Below are positions 12,206 to 24,850 of a stretch of DNA of 64,000 bases, piece after piece. The notes beneath the pieces were generated by a model that had not been told where the DNA came from, searched no databases, and saw only the letters and a program-made list of their open reading frames with translations. The stretch's first letter is position 1, and the number at the start of each line of letters is the position of its first letter. Source of the DNA: Desmodesmus armatus (lineage: Eukaryota > Chlorophyta > Chlorophyceae > Sphaeropleales > Scenedesmaceae); contig VIIQ02000571.1 of assembly GCA_007449985.2 (NCBI GenBank), positions 186,001 through 250,000 of the forward strand, read 5' to 3'. A program made the position numbers and the translations under genes.

Positions 12206-15200
12206 TCAGAAGGTGCCTGGAGCAAACCTGTACAGAAGGTCCACCACATCGATAGCATGCCGCGCGTTGCGATCCCCTGTGACAGCCACAATATGACAGC
12301 ATGTCAGCGTTGAGCAAGCCATGCTTGCGCGATGCGCATCAACAGCATGCACCCCCTGGTAAAACAAAAAGAAACCAGCATGCACCGCCGCCGGCAGAGC
12401 GGCTCTGCGGTGGCTTGTGTTGCTCGGGCACGCGCACCCGTGAACGCTTACACATGAACGCACATGTCTAGCCACCCGGTGAAGGGGCTTCAAACTATAT
12501 GGTAGCCCTTTCTTGCATGCAGCACTGTGCCACAAGGGGAGTTTTGTGTACTGCTTCGGCCATGTGTATCAACACCATAAAAGCAGGGGAGAAATTCTGC
12601 ATCCATCACACACAAACACCTGCCCAGGCCTAATAAACGCCACGTCTTGCGACTGCACAGTGCACACTCACAAATAAAGTCCATGTGGCTATAGGCGTTG
12701 TAGTTGATGCGCACAGACCCAGGGATGCGCCGCTGAGCCTCCAACGAATCTTCCTCCACGACCATAATGTCCGTGCTGCCTGCACACACAGGTGCACATC
12801 ACCGTTGATGTCACGCATGTTGACGTAGCCATGGGTGGTGTGTACCTGTCACTACATTAGTGATGTGTACTTTAGTAACAGGCACACATTACTTATGAGT
12901 GGGCTTTTACAAAGTAAGGCGGTATACATGTACACAACACTCTCATTCCAGAAGCAGGCTTGCCAAGGTCACAATCGAACAATTCACAGCCTATCGTTGC
13001 TCATACTCTCTGAAACACATTGGGCAAAAGCAGGTAGATCTGCCTGTAGGCTGCTAGGCTATCAGCACAACAGCAGGTCAGCCAGGCTCCTGTCGGCTCA
13101 CTCACCTTGCAACATGAATACGGGCACGTTGACTTTTGCCAGATTGTACTCTGGCGGCATCAGTGTGCCGTAGCGCTGCTGGTTGCAGGTCTCATAGTAG
13201 CGCTCCCGATTGTCACACTCAGTGCCGAAGTCAAACTTCTGCAGCCGCAGGTTCTTGTCCGAGATCATCTGCAGGCGGAGACGAGAATATACTGTCTATA
13301 CTTTAAGGAATGGCTGCTTGCAGGAGCTGACAGTACGTCCATGTGCGGCACCCAACGTCTGGCTGTGCACTGGCTATGCCCCTACCGGCCAATGAGTAAT
13401 ACAGGCAACAACAGCATATGGCAGCATGCTGCACCTGCATGACTAAGGTGAAAAGTGATGAGCTGTCAGTGAAGCAATGTACAAACCAGCTCAAACACGT
13501 TGTGCCCTTCAAAGTAGCGCTAGCTTGCAGCCCCCTCTTCCCGCTCACTGCATGCGTCCAACAGATCTTGATTTGAGGCCGCCCCCAACCGCCCACAACA
13601 CACCTGAGCCCAGTGAGAAATGACACGACTTGATACTGACGCCGGCCACGTGTTCCTGATGATTTCAAGGTCATCTGGTGTGGCCTGGTCGCTTGGGCCG
13701 TAGAACATGTGCCAGATGGCATTTGCACAGAACTCACTCAAAAAGTGGTTGTCACACTGACGAATGAAGGGCCAGAGCCGCCTGCTGGTCAGGAACTGCC
13801 CCAGGGAGAGGTGCCCCGTATAGAACGTCTGTGGACGTAAACAAACAGTCATCTGGTTGTGATCAGGCGTGCAGTGGGGTGGCAATGAGCTGAGCGCAGC
13901 CTCAGTGTCACCCCATGCACACCCATGCCGGCATGGTGGCCCCACCGGCATGTCATGTGCCTCAAGCCAGTGCTGACAAATGGCTCAAGCATAACACTAG
14001 CTAGCTAGCATTGGGAGCACACCCGGATTCGAATACATGCATCAAGCCGCACAGACACTTGGCGGGTCAGCTAGGGCACACTCTCACCTTGTCATTCCGC
14101 ACATCAGCCCAGTTCTTGAGGAAGGGTGCCCGCATGAACTCCATGAAAACGGGAGCCCCCATGGTTATCACACTTGCCACCTTTTGCTGCATGCTTGGCA
14201 TGTCCGCCAACATCATGAAGCCAAGAGTACCTGAAAAAGGGAGAAAATGATAGCATGGGGTTGTTACAAAGGGTTTACGTGGGGGAAACAGCACAAGTAC
14301 AGACAGCAAGAACTGCCCCACATGAGGGCTCACACACCAGGTACAAGTAGCTGACTGACCGGTTGACTGCATGGCTGACTGGCTGGGCCACTGTGTGATT
14401 GGGTGCATGCCGCGGTGTGTGGGCATCCAGACATGCCATTGGCTTCAAAAATGTCTGTAAAGGCAGGTATTGGGGGTCAGATGTGGATTAATCTGTACTG
14501 CCTTGCTGGCTTGCCACAGTGTATGGTGTGATAGCCCGCTTGGTTGGGTTTTGCAGGGTATCAGGCAGTCCACTGCAACCCCGCTTCTAGAGGGACGTTA
14601 CTGCCTTGCGTTGTCAGGCCCCTGGGCATGAACACGCACACACAGACTATCCCAGTAGGACGCTTCCCAGTGAGCATGCATGACAGTAAATGTACTCCCA
14701 CTGCTGACACACACGCACCTCCCTGCGAGTGGGTCAGCAGCTGCAGTTTGCTTGCGCCTGTCTCTCCCAGAATGTGGTTGATACTGGCTGGTAGGTCAAT
14801 CAGTGCGCACTCATCGACCGAAAAGTACCAGTATTCGGCTTCTCTGTAACTGTAATGCAAGTTGCCCGGGCTGAAGTCATTGCCTCGGGAGTTGAACATC
14901 CACACATCAAACCCTGCGACATAGATGCATTGCAGAAGGCAACAGAATGCGCCAAGGGTATCTGTGACAACATACCCAGCACCTGCTTTGCATGCCAAAC
15001 TCTCTACCGCAGGGACGTCTGGCTGCGCTGCTTGAAAAACTGAGCCAGCATTGCAGCACAGTTGGAAGTGTACATTTGCCGCCCGCAGCGCTGGCTGCTG
15101 GCCTATGCGCGGCAGCAATAGATGCTGCTAGTGCAGCAGCACCTTGAAATCTTGTCAGAAGCTTTTGGGCTTGCTTCATTGCCTGTCACATAGCCGCAAC

Positions 15201-16225
15201 AATATCTGCCTCTGCTGACCCAACATCAACCACCATGCTGCTGCCAAGTGTTTGTTAATGCACAGCGCGGCTATGTTGCACTGTCAGGCACAAAAAATTG
15301 CTGTACCTGAAAGCGCTGCCCAACTCAAGAGTGGGCAGGGCTCAAGGGGTATGGTGCACGCCCCGCTCACCTGCATCCGCTAGGATGAAGCCGATGCTTT
15401 CATTCTCGTTGAGCAGAACAAAGCTAACACTGGACAGAGAGAACCCATGCACCAGCAGCACCACTGGACGCTTGCCGGGCTGAGAATGCCGCTGCTTGCC
15501 ATGCGGGATCCTATGAAGGTTCAACACAAACCCATCTGCACGGCAGCCCCACAAGAGATCGGCAATGCATGGCAAAGTGCTCAGTTGCAGCTTGTTTCCT
15601 GTTGCCTATAATCCACTTGTCCAGGATCAGCTGCACCACCTGGCACCAGTGCTGCCTGCCAGCTGCCAATGCAACTGCTGCTGCTGTTGCTGTTGCATGT
15701 GCAGCTGCCTGTTTTCTGCATCGTTGCTGTCAATGAGTAGGCTGGCTTTGGCCTCACAGCGGCTGCACCGGCAGCTGAAGGTATGCCAGCTGGCAGCTGG
15801 CTGTGCGACTGCTGTTCGTACCTTCTGTCACAACTTTATGGGTCTCCAGAGGATAGCCCGGTGGGATGTAATCTGCGCATGCCGGTACAACATATGCAAA
15901 GTGAGCCTGTGGCCTGCTTGAGCAAGCAACTGTGCCAACGCCAAGCCAAGGCAGTGCACTACAGGCAACTTGGCATTGTGCTGACCGCCTGCGACTCACT
16001 CTCGATCGCTCCTTTGCGGCCATTCAAGTCAACTTTTGGTCTGTCAGGATTCTGCAGGAGTGCCCTCTGCTGCTGATGCCACTCCCCCTGCAAGTCCCCC
16101 GCTGGCCAAGGACTCTGCCTAAGGGTTTGATCGCGCACACTACTTGTATCTAGTGCTTGCAGGGACGCAGCACTGCTGCTGATGATGAACAGAAGCAAAA
16201 GTGCAAGTGACCTTGCAAAGCCCAT
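12206..16225 (-). CDS. Acid lipase (lysosomal/gastric lipase family, alpha/beta hydrolase)
   Basis: Nine exons join in phase: 16225-16000, 15872-15822, 15535-15371, 14913-14719, 14230-14088, 13828-13604, 13268-13106, 12779-12672 and 12276-12206, giving 448 aa, a normal family length. The protein starts with a signal peptide (SLALLLLFIISSSAA). Family landmarks follow in order: GYPLETHKVVTEDGF near 81-94, the oxyanion region LLVHGFS, GFDVWMFNSRGN at 148-159, the nucleophile motif HSQGG (Ser210), a cap region, the acid motif GSTD (Asp393) and the catalytic HMDF (His421). It should hydrolyse triacylglycerols or sterol esters in a secretory or vacuolar compartment. Exon 2 uses the acceptor at 15873; an upstream acceptor at 15907 breaks the frame. 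The LINE lies just beyond its 3' end. Confidence 0.93.
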
Positions 16226-19200
16226 GTCTGCACATACAGGCTAGCTTAGTTTCACAAACATCTTTTCGTGTATATTTGGAGTTGAATAGGCATCTAAGAG
16301 GAGTCTCAGCGTGATCAGCACATGACCGCCCGCGCCTCAGCCGATACCTTGACTTCTGTGTTCAGCGACAGCCTTGCAAGCATTTGAGATAGCAAACCAA
16401 TAACCAAGTGGGTGTGCACAAGCTCACGTTTGTCATAGGCTGGCGCCGGTCTGCCTTCCCGCCGAGCAGCCGGAGAAAGCTATTGAGGGTGCACAGTAAA
16501 ACGTGAGATGGAACACAAGTGTCACACTGAAAATACTGCCAAATTTGTGCAAATTGCATTAATGTTCGAGAAATTTATGGTCAGGCGCACCTGCCACACT
16601 CGACAAGCTGGTTGGGCGGGAACTAGATGAGACCGGAGCAGAACGTTGAGGAGGGCCCTCACAACATCGCTGCACAGATATGATGTTACCAAAATTACTC
16701 GATACATCATTGCTATCTCCTATGCTCTGTTGCTGAGTCGTTTTTAGGCTGCAACCGCGGTTGCCCAAGCATCCGGTGTCAGATTATGCCAGAATCCCAC
16801 ATGCAGAGGCAGCAGCCGGTGCATACCGCAACACACCATACCACCGCCTGCCTTCAACCAGCTAGCTTGCTTGCAGCCCTCGGCAACAACACTTGACCTC
16901 AACCGCCACCAAACTCATGGGTGGGCATCAGTAAAACCCCCAAGGTGATGTTTCACCTGACTTGACACAATGCCAGCCGGCGATGCTGGGAAGCCAAAGT
17001 GGGCACAGACCAGAATAATTCTCATTGGGGCGTGCCATACAGGCCCCCACGATACCTCACAGGACGCAAGCCAGTCATGCAGCCACACCACAAGCAGACC
17101 GATGAAAAAAGCGAGGCAGGCTGATTAGCTGCCAGGGTCATTCAGTTGCTGCAGTGGTACCTACCATGGTTGGAAATGCACGCACAACAAACCGCAGACA
17201 CATAACAAAGCAACAGTTGCGACAAACCACAACACACAACCAAGCTTGCTGGCAAGTGCAGCTGGCACTGCACCACTTGCATCCGCAGCAGCTTGCGAAG
17301 CAGACAGACTACGCTGCTGAGGCAGCTTTACAAGCATATCGCCAAGTGTACTGCTGCCGCCAAGCACGGCATGCCAGACCAAACACAATCCAGACATTCA
17401 GTGAACCAGAAAAAGAGACGCACTGCAGCATGCTCAGTAAACAGGAGACAACGCATCCAGCAGAGTGGCAGCCCAAACACAACCAGGGCTGCTGCACACA
17501 ATATCACCATCAAACCAGCTTATGCCTTGACTAAACCTCCCATGCTGACGGGCTGCCGCACAGCAAACGGCCTCCTGCATGCATGACACTCGGGTCCTGT
17601 GCAGGACTCAGCCTGTAAAGTCCTGTGCAGTCTGGCTGTCTGCAGCACGTGAGCAGGCTTCCCTGAAGCCCAAACAGTCTTACAGATATGTCCACCCTTC
17701 TGTTGACGTTGCCTACACAATCAAAACAACACTGACAAGAACCTCCGGGGAGACAGTGCAAGACAGCCCTGTCCACACACCAACATATGGAGACAACAGC
17801 ACTGACTGCAGTGGGCCTTTTTCTTTTTTCTGTCGACAACCCCAACAGGAGGGCACAACCCATCCAGCAGACACTTCCGTCACCAGCACCCTCGCTAAGA
17901 GAGCAGCCATGCACACTCTGTGGCACAGTAGAAGCTTTCGGACCTGCCCGTATGTGTGCTGAGAGACGCGCAGCGCGTCTTCGTGGCTGTGGGTAGCTGG
18001 TGGGTGGACACAACCCCATAACATTCACATGCAGAAATGTGCAAAGTGCTCGAACATGTGGAACTGTGACCAGGAACCACATTCAGCACCCTGGGCAACG
18101 TGGGCTCTGCGCAAAACCCACAGCTGCCAGAAGGGCATGCCGGCGTCAATGAGTACAAGTGACAGGGGAAACAGATAGGCCTCAACCAACAAGAAGGCCT
18201 ACCTGCTCACACAGCTACCCTTGGACATCCAGGCCCCAGGCAAAGTCCGGATGCTGCACCAGGCGCCAAACAGTGTAGGTACTCCCTGCCACTCAATGCT
18301 GTTGCATGTGGCCTGCAGATCCATGCCATTGCATGTACCCAACAGGCTACATGCAATACCATCCAGGCATTGCTTCTTGCACAGGCTCAAAATTGTGCAC
18401 GACCAAGCACCTCATTGTGGCAATGCAAGGAGGGGTAAGCGCCAGCATGCCATGCAGTCTTTGGTGCAGGCGAGACGATACTGCAAACCTCTGTGCAGAG
18501 AGAGGGAGAGTGGCAATGCAAGGAGGGGTAAGCGCCAGCATGCCATGCAGTCTTTGGTGCAGGCGAGACGATACTGCAAACCTCTGTGCAGAGAGAGGGA
18601 GAGAGAGAGAGACAAACTACCCCATGGCAACACAGATCAGAGAAGAAGCAGCCCCTATATACCACCTCTGATAGTGTGCTGCAGGTGGGGCCCAGCCGCA
18701 TGGCATGCACAGGCACGCCTGCACACCACCTAGCAGCAGCCGTGAATTGACAGCAGGTGTTGGGTCCTGCGCTGGCGGCCGCACGGTCTTCATCTGCCGC
18801 ATGGCATATGCACAAGCAAGTATGCAGAAAGCTGCCAGGAAGTGCCCATCCTCGTCTTTTGTGGCCTACTAGCTGCATTAAAGAACCCAAGCATCGGCGG
18901 GCCCTGACTGGCCTCTGCAACACCACGGGCCTGGAGATCTTGGGCAAAGCATGAGACAGCACAGCGTTAACAAGAATTCTACGACCCCCACAACTTGGCA
19001 GCTGCACAAATTGACGTCTACACCCTATTGGGCAGTCGGACTGCCGCTTCCTCGCACCACTCGCAACAACCACACAACAGGCCCCTCGTGCCATTGGCAA
19101 CATGCAGCCAGTCAGACCACCCAGTGTGGGTCAAGACACAGCCGTACATACAGTGTGAGGCATGACGCGCATGCACACGCAGCAACAGCCCCAAGAGGGT

Positions 19201-19568
19201 GACTCCAATACCATGCAGAACAAGTGCCAGGGAAACAAGCCTAGCATAGCCTGGTGCCCCGCTGGCCTGCAGCACCAAGCACCAGCACAAGACACGCACA
19301 CACCTGCACCGTCCGATCTGCTGCAGGGCCCCCGCAACATTTTGCAAGCCATGCAGGATGCAAGCGAAATGCGATGGTCTGTCCGCAACATACCGCGCGC
19401 AATGGCTGCACGCAACAGCAGTGCATGCAACGCATCCATTCAAAACAGCGGCGCCAACGACAACCACTCTGGTGCTATCCTCTTGCTGTCCTGGCGCTAG
19501 GCGCCAGCTGCGTCAGCACGCAGCACCCGGCCGCTGTCATAACCCCACTACCGCACCCCATGCTGCTC
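16226..19568. other. Intergenic stretch with weak coding hints
   Basis: No recognisable protein family appears here. On the minus strand two short segments have plausible splice borders: 16710-16591 (ATG start, about 40 codons, GTGCGC donor) and 16479-16428 (TAG acceptor, GTGAGC donor). They could be the start of a small gene transcribed toward the lipase, but no third exon restores a sensible end. Open frames between 17.1 and 19.5 kb occur on both strands without conserved motifs and look like chance. A 93-bp duplication lies at 18418-18603. Confidence 0.4.
18418..18603. repeat. Two tandem copies of a 93-bp unit
   Basis: The unit starting TGGCAATGCAAGGAGGGG at 18418 is repeated almost exactly from 18511. 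A short GA-dinucleotide run follows the second copy. Copies this similar imply a recent duplication. Confidence 0.9.
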
Positions 19569-22500
19569 TCAGCTCCGCGAGTTGAAGAACTCAAAGTCCG
19601 AGTGATAGAGCCGCACATCCTTGCTGCCCTGCGGCGTCAGCACCTTGAGCCCCAGACCCTTGGCCAGCCTCGTGGCCGTGCCCTGCAGGTCATCCAGCCG
19701 CGAATGCCACTCGCTGAGCCGCGACTGCGACATGCGCAGCACCTGCACGCTGCTGCCCTCCCCATCGCTGCCCTCGTCCTGCCGCTGCGCGCGCCCGCTG
19801 CTGCTGCCACCGCCGCCACTGCTGCTGCCGTCCCTGCTGCCGCCGCCGCTGCTGACAGTGAGCAGGTCCAGCCACCGCTCAGACATGGTGTTGTACCATT
19901 TTAGGCCAACAACGGGCATCGGCAGCCCTGCCAGCTGGCAGGAGGCTGACGGCTGAAGGCCTGGGGTGCACAGTGCGCCCTGCAGGACCTCCTGCAGCTG
20001 TGAGAAGCTGTAGAACGCCAGGAAACGCGCTGTCAGGGGGCATCAGGGATGCGGTACACCGGGTACCAGGCCACCGCAAACCAGCTGGCAGGGTGGACCT
20101 CTGTCAGCTTGGTCCCCATGAGGTCAGGGCCCACGAGCGGGTAGCCGCAGGCAGTGAAGCCGCCTGCTGCTGCGGCAGCCGCTGCAGCCGCCGCCGCTGC
20201 TGCTCCTGCAGGAGACGGGCTGCGCATGCCACCCAGCGCAGGGGACGCTGTGCCTGAGGAAGCTGCTGTCGCAGCTTCAACCGCCTCTGCTGCTTCCTGG
20301 CCGCCAGACATGGCTTCCAGCTGCAGATAGAAGGGGTCTCTGCTGAATGGCAGCTCCTGCTCCATGTGCTCAAGCAGCAGCCGCATTGTGCGGGGCCACC
20401 CCTTCACGTTGCAGGCGTAGACGCGGCCGCGGCCACCAGGTCCCACAGGCATCGCTGCTGCGGCAGCGATTGCTGCACTCAGCGACGACTGCCGCTGCAG
20501 CCCCGGAGAGGCCGGTGCCTGCATGTTGGAGCCACCTGCTGCTGCCGCTGCTGCAGCAGCCGCGGTGCCAGCCGCCACAGCCGCCGCATACGATGGACCG
20601 CTGCTGCTGCTGCCACTGCTGCCAGCCGTGAGGGGGCTGGCAGAGCCGCTGCCGCTGCCGGTCGACCCATTGCTGACGCTGGACGCGCCTGTCGACGGGC
20701 TGTCGCTGCTGGCAGCCGCGGCTGCTGCTGCCGCAGCACCTGCTGCAGCCGCAGCGGGCGCAGGCAGCACCTCAGGCTGCACCTCCGGTTCCTCTATCCG
20801 CGTGAACAGCTGCATTGCGGACATGTACGGCACGTAGTACGCAGTCGACTGCCCGCGCGGCCCACCCAGCGTGGGCACTGGCAGCGCCCACAGGCTCGGC
20901 TCCATGAAAAGGTCCCACACGGACTTGAGAGTGAGCGCCTCCCTCGCCTGTGCCACCGTCAGTGCTGGGCTGACGGCAACATTGGGACCTATGGCCACCA
21001 GCAGCCTCTCAAGGTCTGTGCAGGGCCCGCTGGGCGGCAGTGAGCTGGCAGCAGACGGCGGCAGGTCCGGCATCGGCTGCATGCCGCTGCTGCTGCTCGG
21101 CCGCCGGCTGTGGCTGCTGGCGCCTGGCGGCAGCAGTGCAGGCTCCGGCAGCAGCAGTGGGCTCGGCTGGCCGGCCAAACTGCCCCTGCTGCTGCTGGGT
21201 GGCAGGTGCGGGCTGCCGCCCTGCTGCTGCTGCTGCTGCTGCCGACGGCTGCCCTGGGGACTCAGCAGGGGTGTCTGTCGCCCGTCGCTGCTGTTGCCGC
21301 GCGACACCGCGCCCTGCTGCTGCCCGCCTTGCTGCTGCTGCTGCGGCGGCTGCTGCCCACCCGCCTGCTGCTGGTAGTAGCGTACGTCAAAGGACCTGCG
21401 CGCACTGCCGCTACCGCCGCCCCCTGCATTTGCCGCAGCATTCACCTGGGGGCTGCGTGGCAGGTACGCATCAAGGCTGCCCTTCGACCCCCGCCTGGCA
21501 CCCATGCCACCACCCCCCGCTCCCCCACCCCGCCGCTGGCCCCCACCACCAACCCCGTCCTCCTTGCCCCCGCCACCCCCCTTGCGGCCCCCTGAGCCGC
21601 TCCCAGACCCCAAGGGCTGCATGGCACCCCCCTGGCCGTAGTATCCACCCACCGGACCAGCCGCGATCGGCTGGTGGTGCATGGAGTGGTGGGGCATGAA
21701 GCGGTTGTGCCGGCCGCCTGCCTTGACACGCCCATAGCCCGAAGCTGCGCCCTCGTACCCCAGTGCTGCATACCCACCACCTGGGACAGTGCCAGGGTCC
21801 GACATGATATCCGACCTGTCCATGTGGGCCAGCTGCGGGCTGCTTGCTGACATGCCCACGACAGCAGCGCCGCCAGGGCCAGCAGCCCCGTACAGCTGCG
21901 CCTGCTGCTGCTGCAGCCACGCTGAAGTGCCGGCCTGGCCCCTTGCACCGCCCTGCCGCTGCTGCGGTGCGCGGGGGCTGCCGCTGCTGCTGCTGCCGCT
22001 TGCCAGCTGCAGCGCCACGACTGCAGACTCGTGCTGCTGCCACGCGTTCACAACCGGGCCGCTGCTGGTGCGAGTGGCAGCCACCGCCATTGGGACACTG
22101 ATGCTGCTGCTGCTGGCGATGCTGCAGTCGTCAACACCAGCATCAGGTACCTGCTGCCCTGCCTGTTGCTCCTGATGACTGCGTGCCTGCCTGCTGTGGG
22201 GGCCGTTGCCGCCACCAGCAGCCTTAGCCGGCTTGTCGCCACCCTGCTGCAGCGGCTGCTGCGGCTGTCCACCCTTGCTGCTGCTGCTGCTCCCCTGCGG
22301 CTTGCCCCTGGCAGGAGACCCTGGTGTCTGCTGCCGCTGCTGCTGCTGCGGCAGCTGTTGCGGCGGCGGCAGCGGCTGAGGGGTGTCGTTGTCAGCCCCC
22401 TTGCTGCTGCTGGGCCCCTGCATGCCCTTCAGAGGTGGTGACTTCCAGGGGCCTGGTGGCAAGGGTGATGAGGGGTCGTCCTTGGCCACAAGCACAAAGG

Positions 22501-24442
22501 GTGCTACGCTCTGTGCAGACAACACAGCACAGCACGACCCAGCACAGCACAGCACAGCACAGCGCTCAGCGTACAACTCTCAGCAACCAAGTGCCCCAAG
22601 TGTAGTGCAAAGACTTCAGAATTTTGCTCTACTGCCCTTTCACGGCGCGCGAACAACACTCTGCCAGCACTCATTCAGTTTCACGGCACACGAACACTCT
22701 GCCAGCAGTCATGCGGTACAACTATCAGTCCTGCATGGGGAGCATGCATGCATATGAACATCCTTTGGGCCTATAGAAGAAGCCTATGAGTAGGCCTCAA
22801 AGCACCTGAAGGCTGCGCACAACATACACAAGCTGGCTTTACACACAACATCACAACAGATCTACAGCCAGCTGTTGCAGCCTGTCGCAGCGGTCAGATC
22901 AGCACAGCACGATACCTGCAGGTTCTTCGATATCGTCGCCCTCATCTCCTCCTCCCCAGGCAGCGCGCAGCCATTCAAAGGGCACACGCGCAGCCCAAAC
23001 TGCTTGAGCAGTGCAGGGCTGAGCTTGGGGCTCGCAGGGGGCGTGAGGCCAGCCCTGCCAGGGGTGCTGGGCGCTGCGCCCCGGCCCTGGTCGTCCTGCT
23101 GCAGCTGCTCGCCAGCCTGTCGCTGCCGCTGCCGGTGCTTAGGAGACGGCTGCGGCGTCGAGCTGCGATCCGGCTGCTCCACCTGCGCTGCGCCACCGGC
23201 TGCAACAGCAGCCTTGCCCTGCTTGCTGCCGCCGCTGGCAGCCTTGCCGCTGCCCTGCGGGTGCGTCTGTATGCGTCCATTCTGGAGCTTGGGAGGCACG
23301 CCAGTGGGCTCACTGTTGGCCAAGCTGCTGCTGCTGCCCTTGCTGCCCTTCGAGCGGCGCTCCTCAGCGCCCTGCTGATCGGCGGTTGCAGCAGGGCAGC
23401 TCTGGGTGCTGCTGCTGTGCGGCAAGTGCACGACCTCTGTGTGGTGCTGTTGCTGCGCTCTGCTGCCTTTGCCGCCCTGCTTGCTGCCAGGGAACTCTAC
23501 CACTGTACCGTGGCCCTCCTGAGCAGGTGGGGACCCCAGCACTACAGGCACATCCCCAAACTGTATCTGCCACGGCTGCTGCGGTGGCAGCTCCACGGCA
23601 GGGGGTGGGCTGGCTGGCTGCTGCACCTGTTTGGGCCCATGACCGCAGGTGTAGCCGTTGACAAGGACAGGACTGCTCCTGCCATTGGCTGCCTGCTGTG
23701 TTGGGGATGCTGCGATGGCTGCAGCTGCAGCAGCCTGGGCGACTGCTGCTGTGGCGACCTCCACTGACAAAGCTCGTTGGCTGAGAGCTGCAGCTTCTGC
23801 AGCAGATGCCTGCTCTGCGTGCTGCTGCTGTCTGCCAGAGTGTGGCCTTTGGCTGCTGCTGCCCTTCGCTGCTGCAGGCTTGCGCCGCCGCAGCGCTTCT
23901 GCCTCATCACTGTCATCCTCACCAGCACTGCCGGCGGCCGCTGCCGCCTGTGCTGGGCTGCCTCCAGCCTGCCGCCGTGGCCTGCTATTGCTGCTGCTGT
24001 GGCTCTTTCCTGCACTGCTGGTGGCTTCTGCAGCCGAGGCATCCCCGTTGGCTGCTGCTTTGCCGCCTCTGCTGGGCGCTGTTTGGGCACCCTGCTGCCC
24101 GCTGGGGGAGCAGGCCCCGCTGCACGTGTTGCGGTCTCTGCTAGGTTGGCAGTGCCGCTGCGATGCTGCGGGTGCTTCTGAATCTTCCTGCAGCTGGTGA
24201 GAGGCTGGGCTGTCAGCGCATGGTGCAGCGACGCTGGTGCTGGGCCAGCAGGCGTCTGGCGCCTCACACATGCTGCTGCTGTCTGGAGGCACCAGTGCTG
24301 CTTGGTGTTGCCCAATGCGTCTGTGTTTTTTCTTTTTGTGCTTGTTGATGTGCAGTTCAGCACTGGTGCTGGCTGCAGGGGTCACCAGGATGGTGGCTGT
24401 GTGTGCGGAAGCTCTTGGCTCAGCACAGACAGCACTTGCCAT
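19569..24442 (-). CDS. DUF789-family protein with a long disordered N-terminus
   Basis: Exon 1 (24442-22916, 509 codons) and exon 2 (22510-19569) join in phase 0 at GTATCG/CAG borders, for about 1489 aa. Roughly the first 1000 residues are low-complexity Gln, Ser, Gly, Ala and Pro. The C-terminal third matches the plant DUF789 family: DLERLLVAIGPN, QSTAYYVPYMSAMQLF, PASWFAVAWYPVYRIP, then LTARFLAFYSFSQLQ and VVGLKWYNTMSERWLDLL. The family's function is unknown. The frame breaks at a run of five Cs (20036-20040, complement): one extra base would carry WYPVYRIPDAP straight into LTARFLAFYS, so the break is probably a consensus error. Several alanine runs interrupt the domain and are unusual for the family. 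Gene identity is firm; function is not. Confidence 0.85.
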
Positions 24443-24717
24443 GCGCCCTGATGGCGCGGCAGCACTGCACTGTTACAGCAGCGGTGCTTGGCAGGACCAG
24501 ACACACGTCTGACAACAGCTGGCAACTCGAGATCCTGTGGACTGGACTCCTGTTATGCTGGGTAACATCCAGCTGCTGCTGCTGCTCTCAAACTAAGGCT
24601 GGCTGCCAAACCAGCGGGTACCGCCTGCACAGGCATGATCAAGAGACACTGGTGACTCCATTAAGCTCTGGGTGCATAACAGGAAACAGCAGGTGCACCG
24701 TCTGGGAGGGGCCCCTC

Positions 24718-24850
24718 ACCTGAACAGAGAGTTGTCTGTGCTGCTTCGCTTCGCAGCGAACGCCACGCCAGTCCGCAAATGTGCAACGTCTGACTAGATT
24801 CAAGTTCCGAGCTCCCACTATCAACACCTGGAGGCTATTTGCCAAGCAGA
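24718..24850 (-). other. Probable 5' UTR exon of the DUF789 gene
   Basis: A minus-strand segment ends at a CAG-GTGAGG donor (24717/24712) and can splice to an acceptor just upstream of the DUF789 start codon (TAACAG near 24470). It has no ATG in a useful frame. The call rests on splice borders and position alone. Confidence 0.35.

Noticed and set aside
19131..19904. Overlapping open frames on both strands around 19.1-19.9 kb
   Set aside because: Those overlapping the DUF789 3' end are shadows of its repetitive coding sequence; the rest have no motifs.
20033..22576. An 847-codon frame as a stand-alone protein
   Set aside because: Its first 22 codons read through an intron and its end is an out-of-frame stop at the C5 run; it is the middle of the DUF789 gene.
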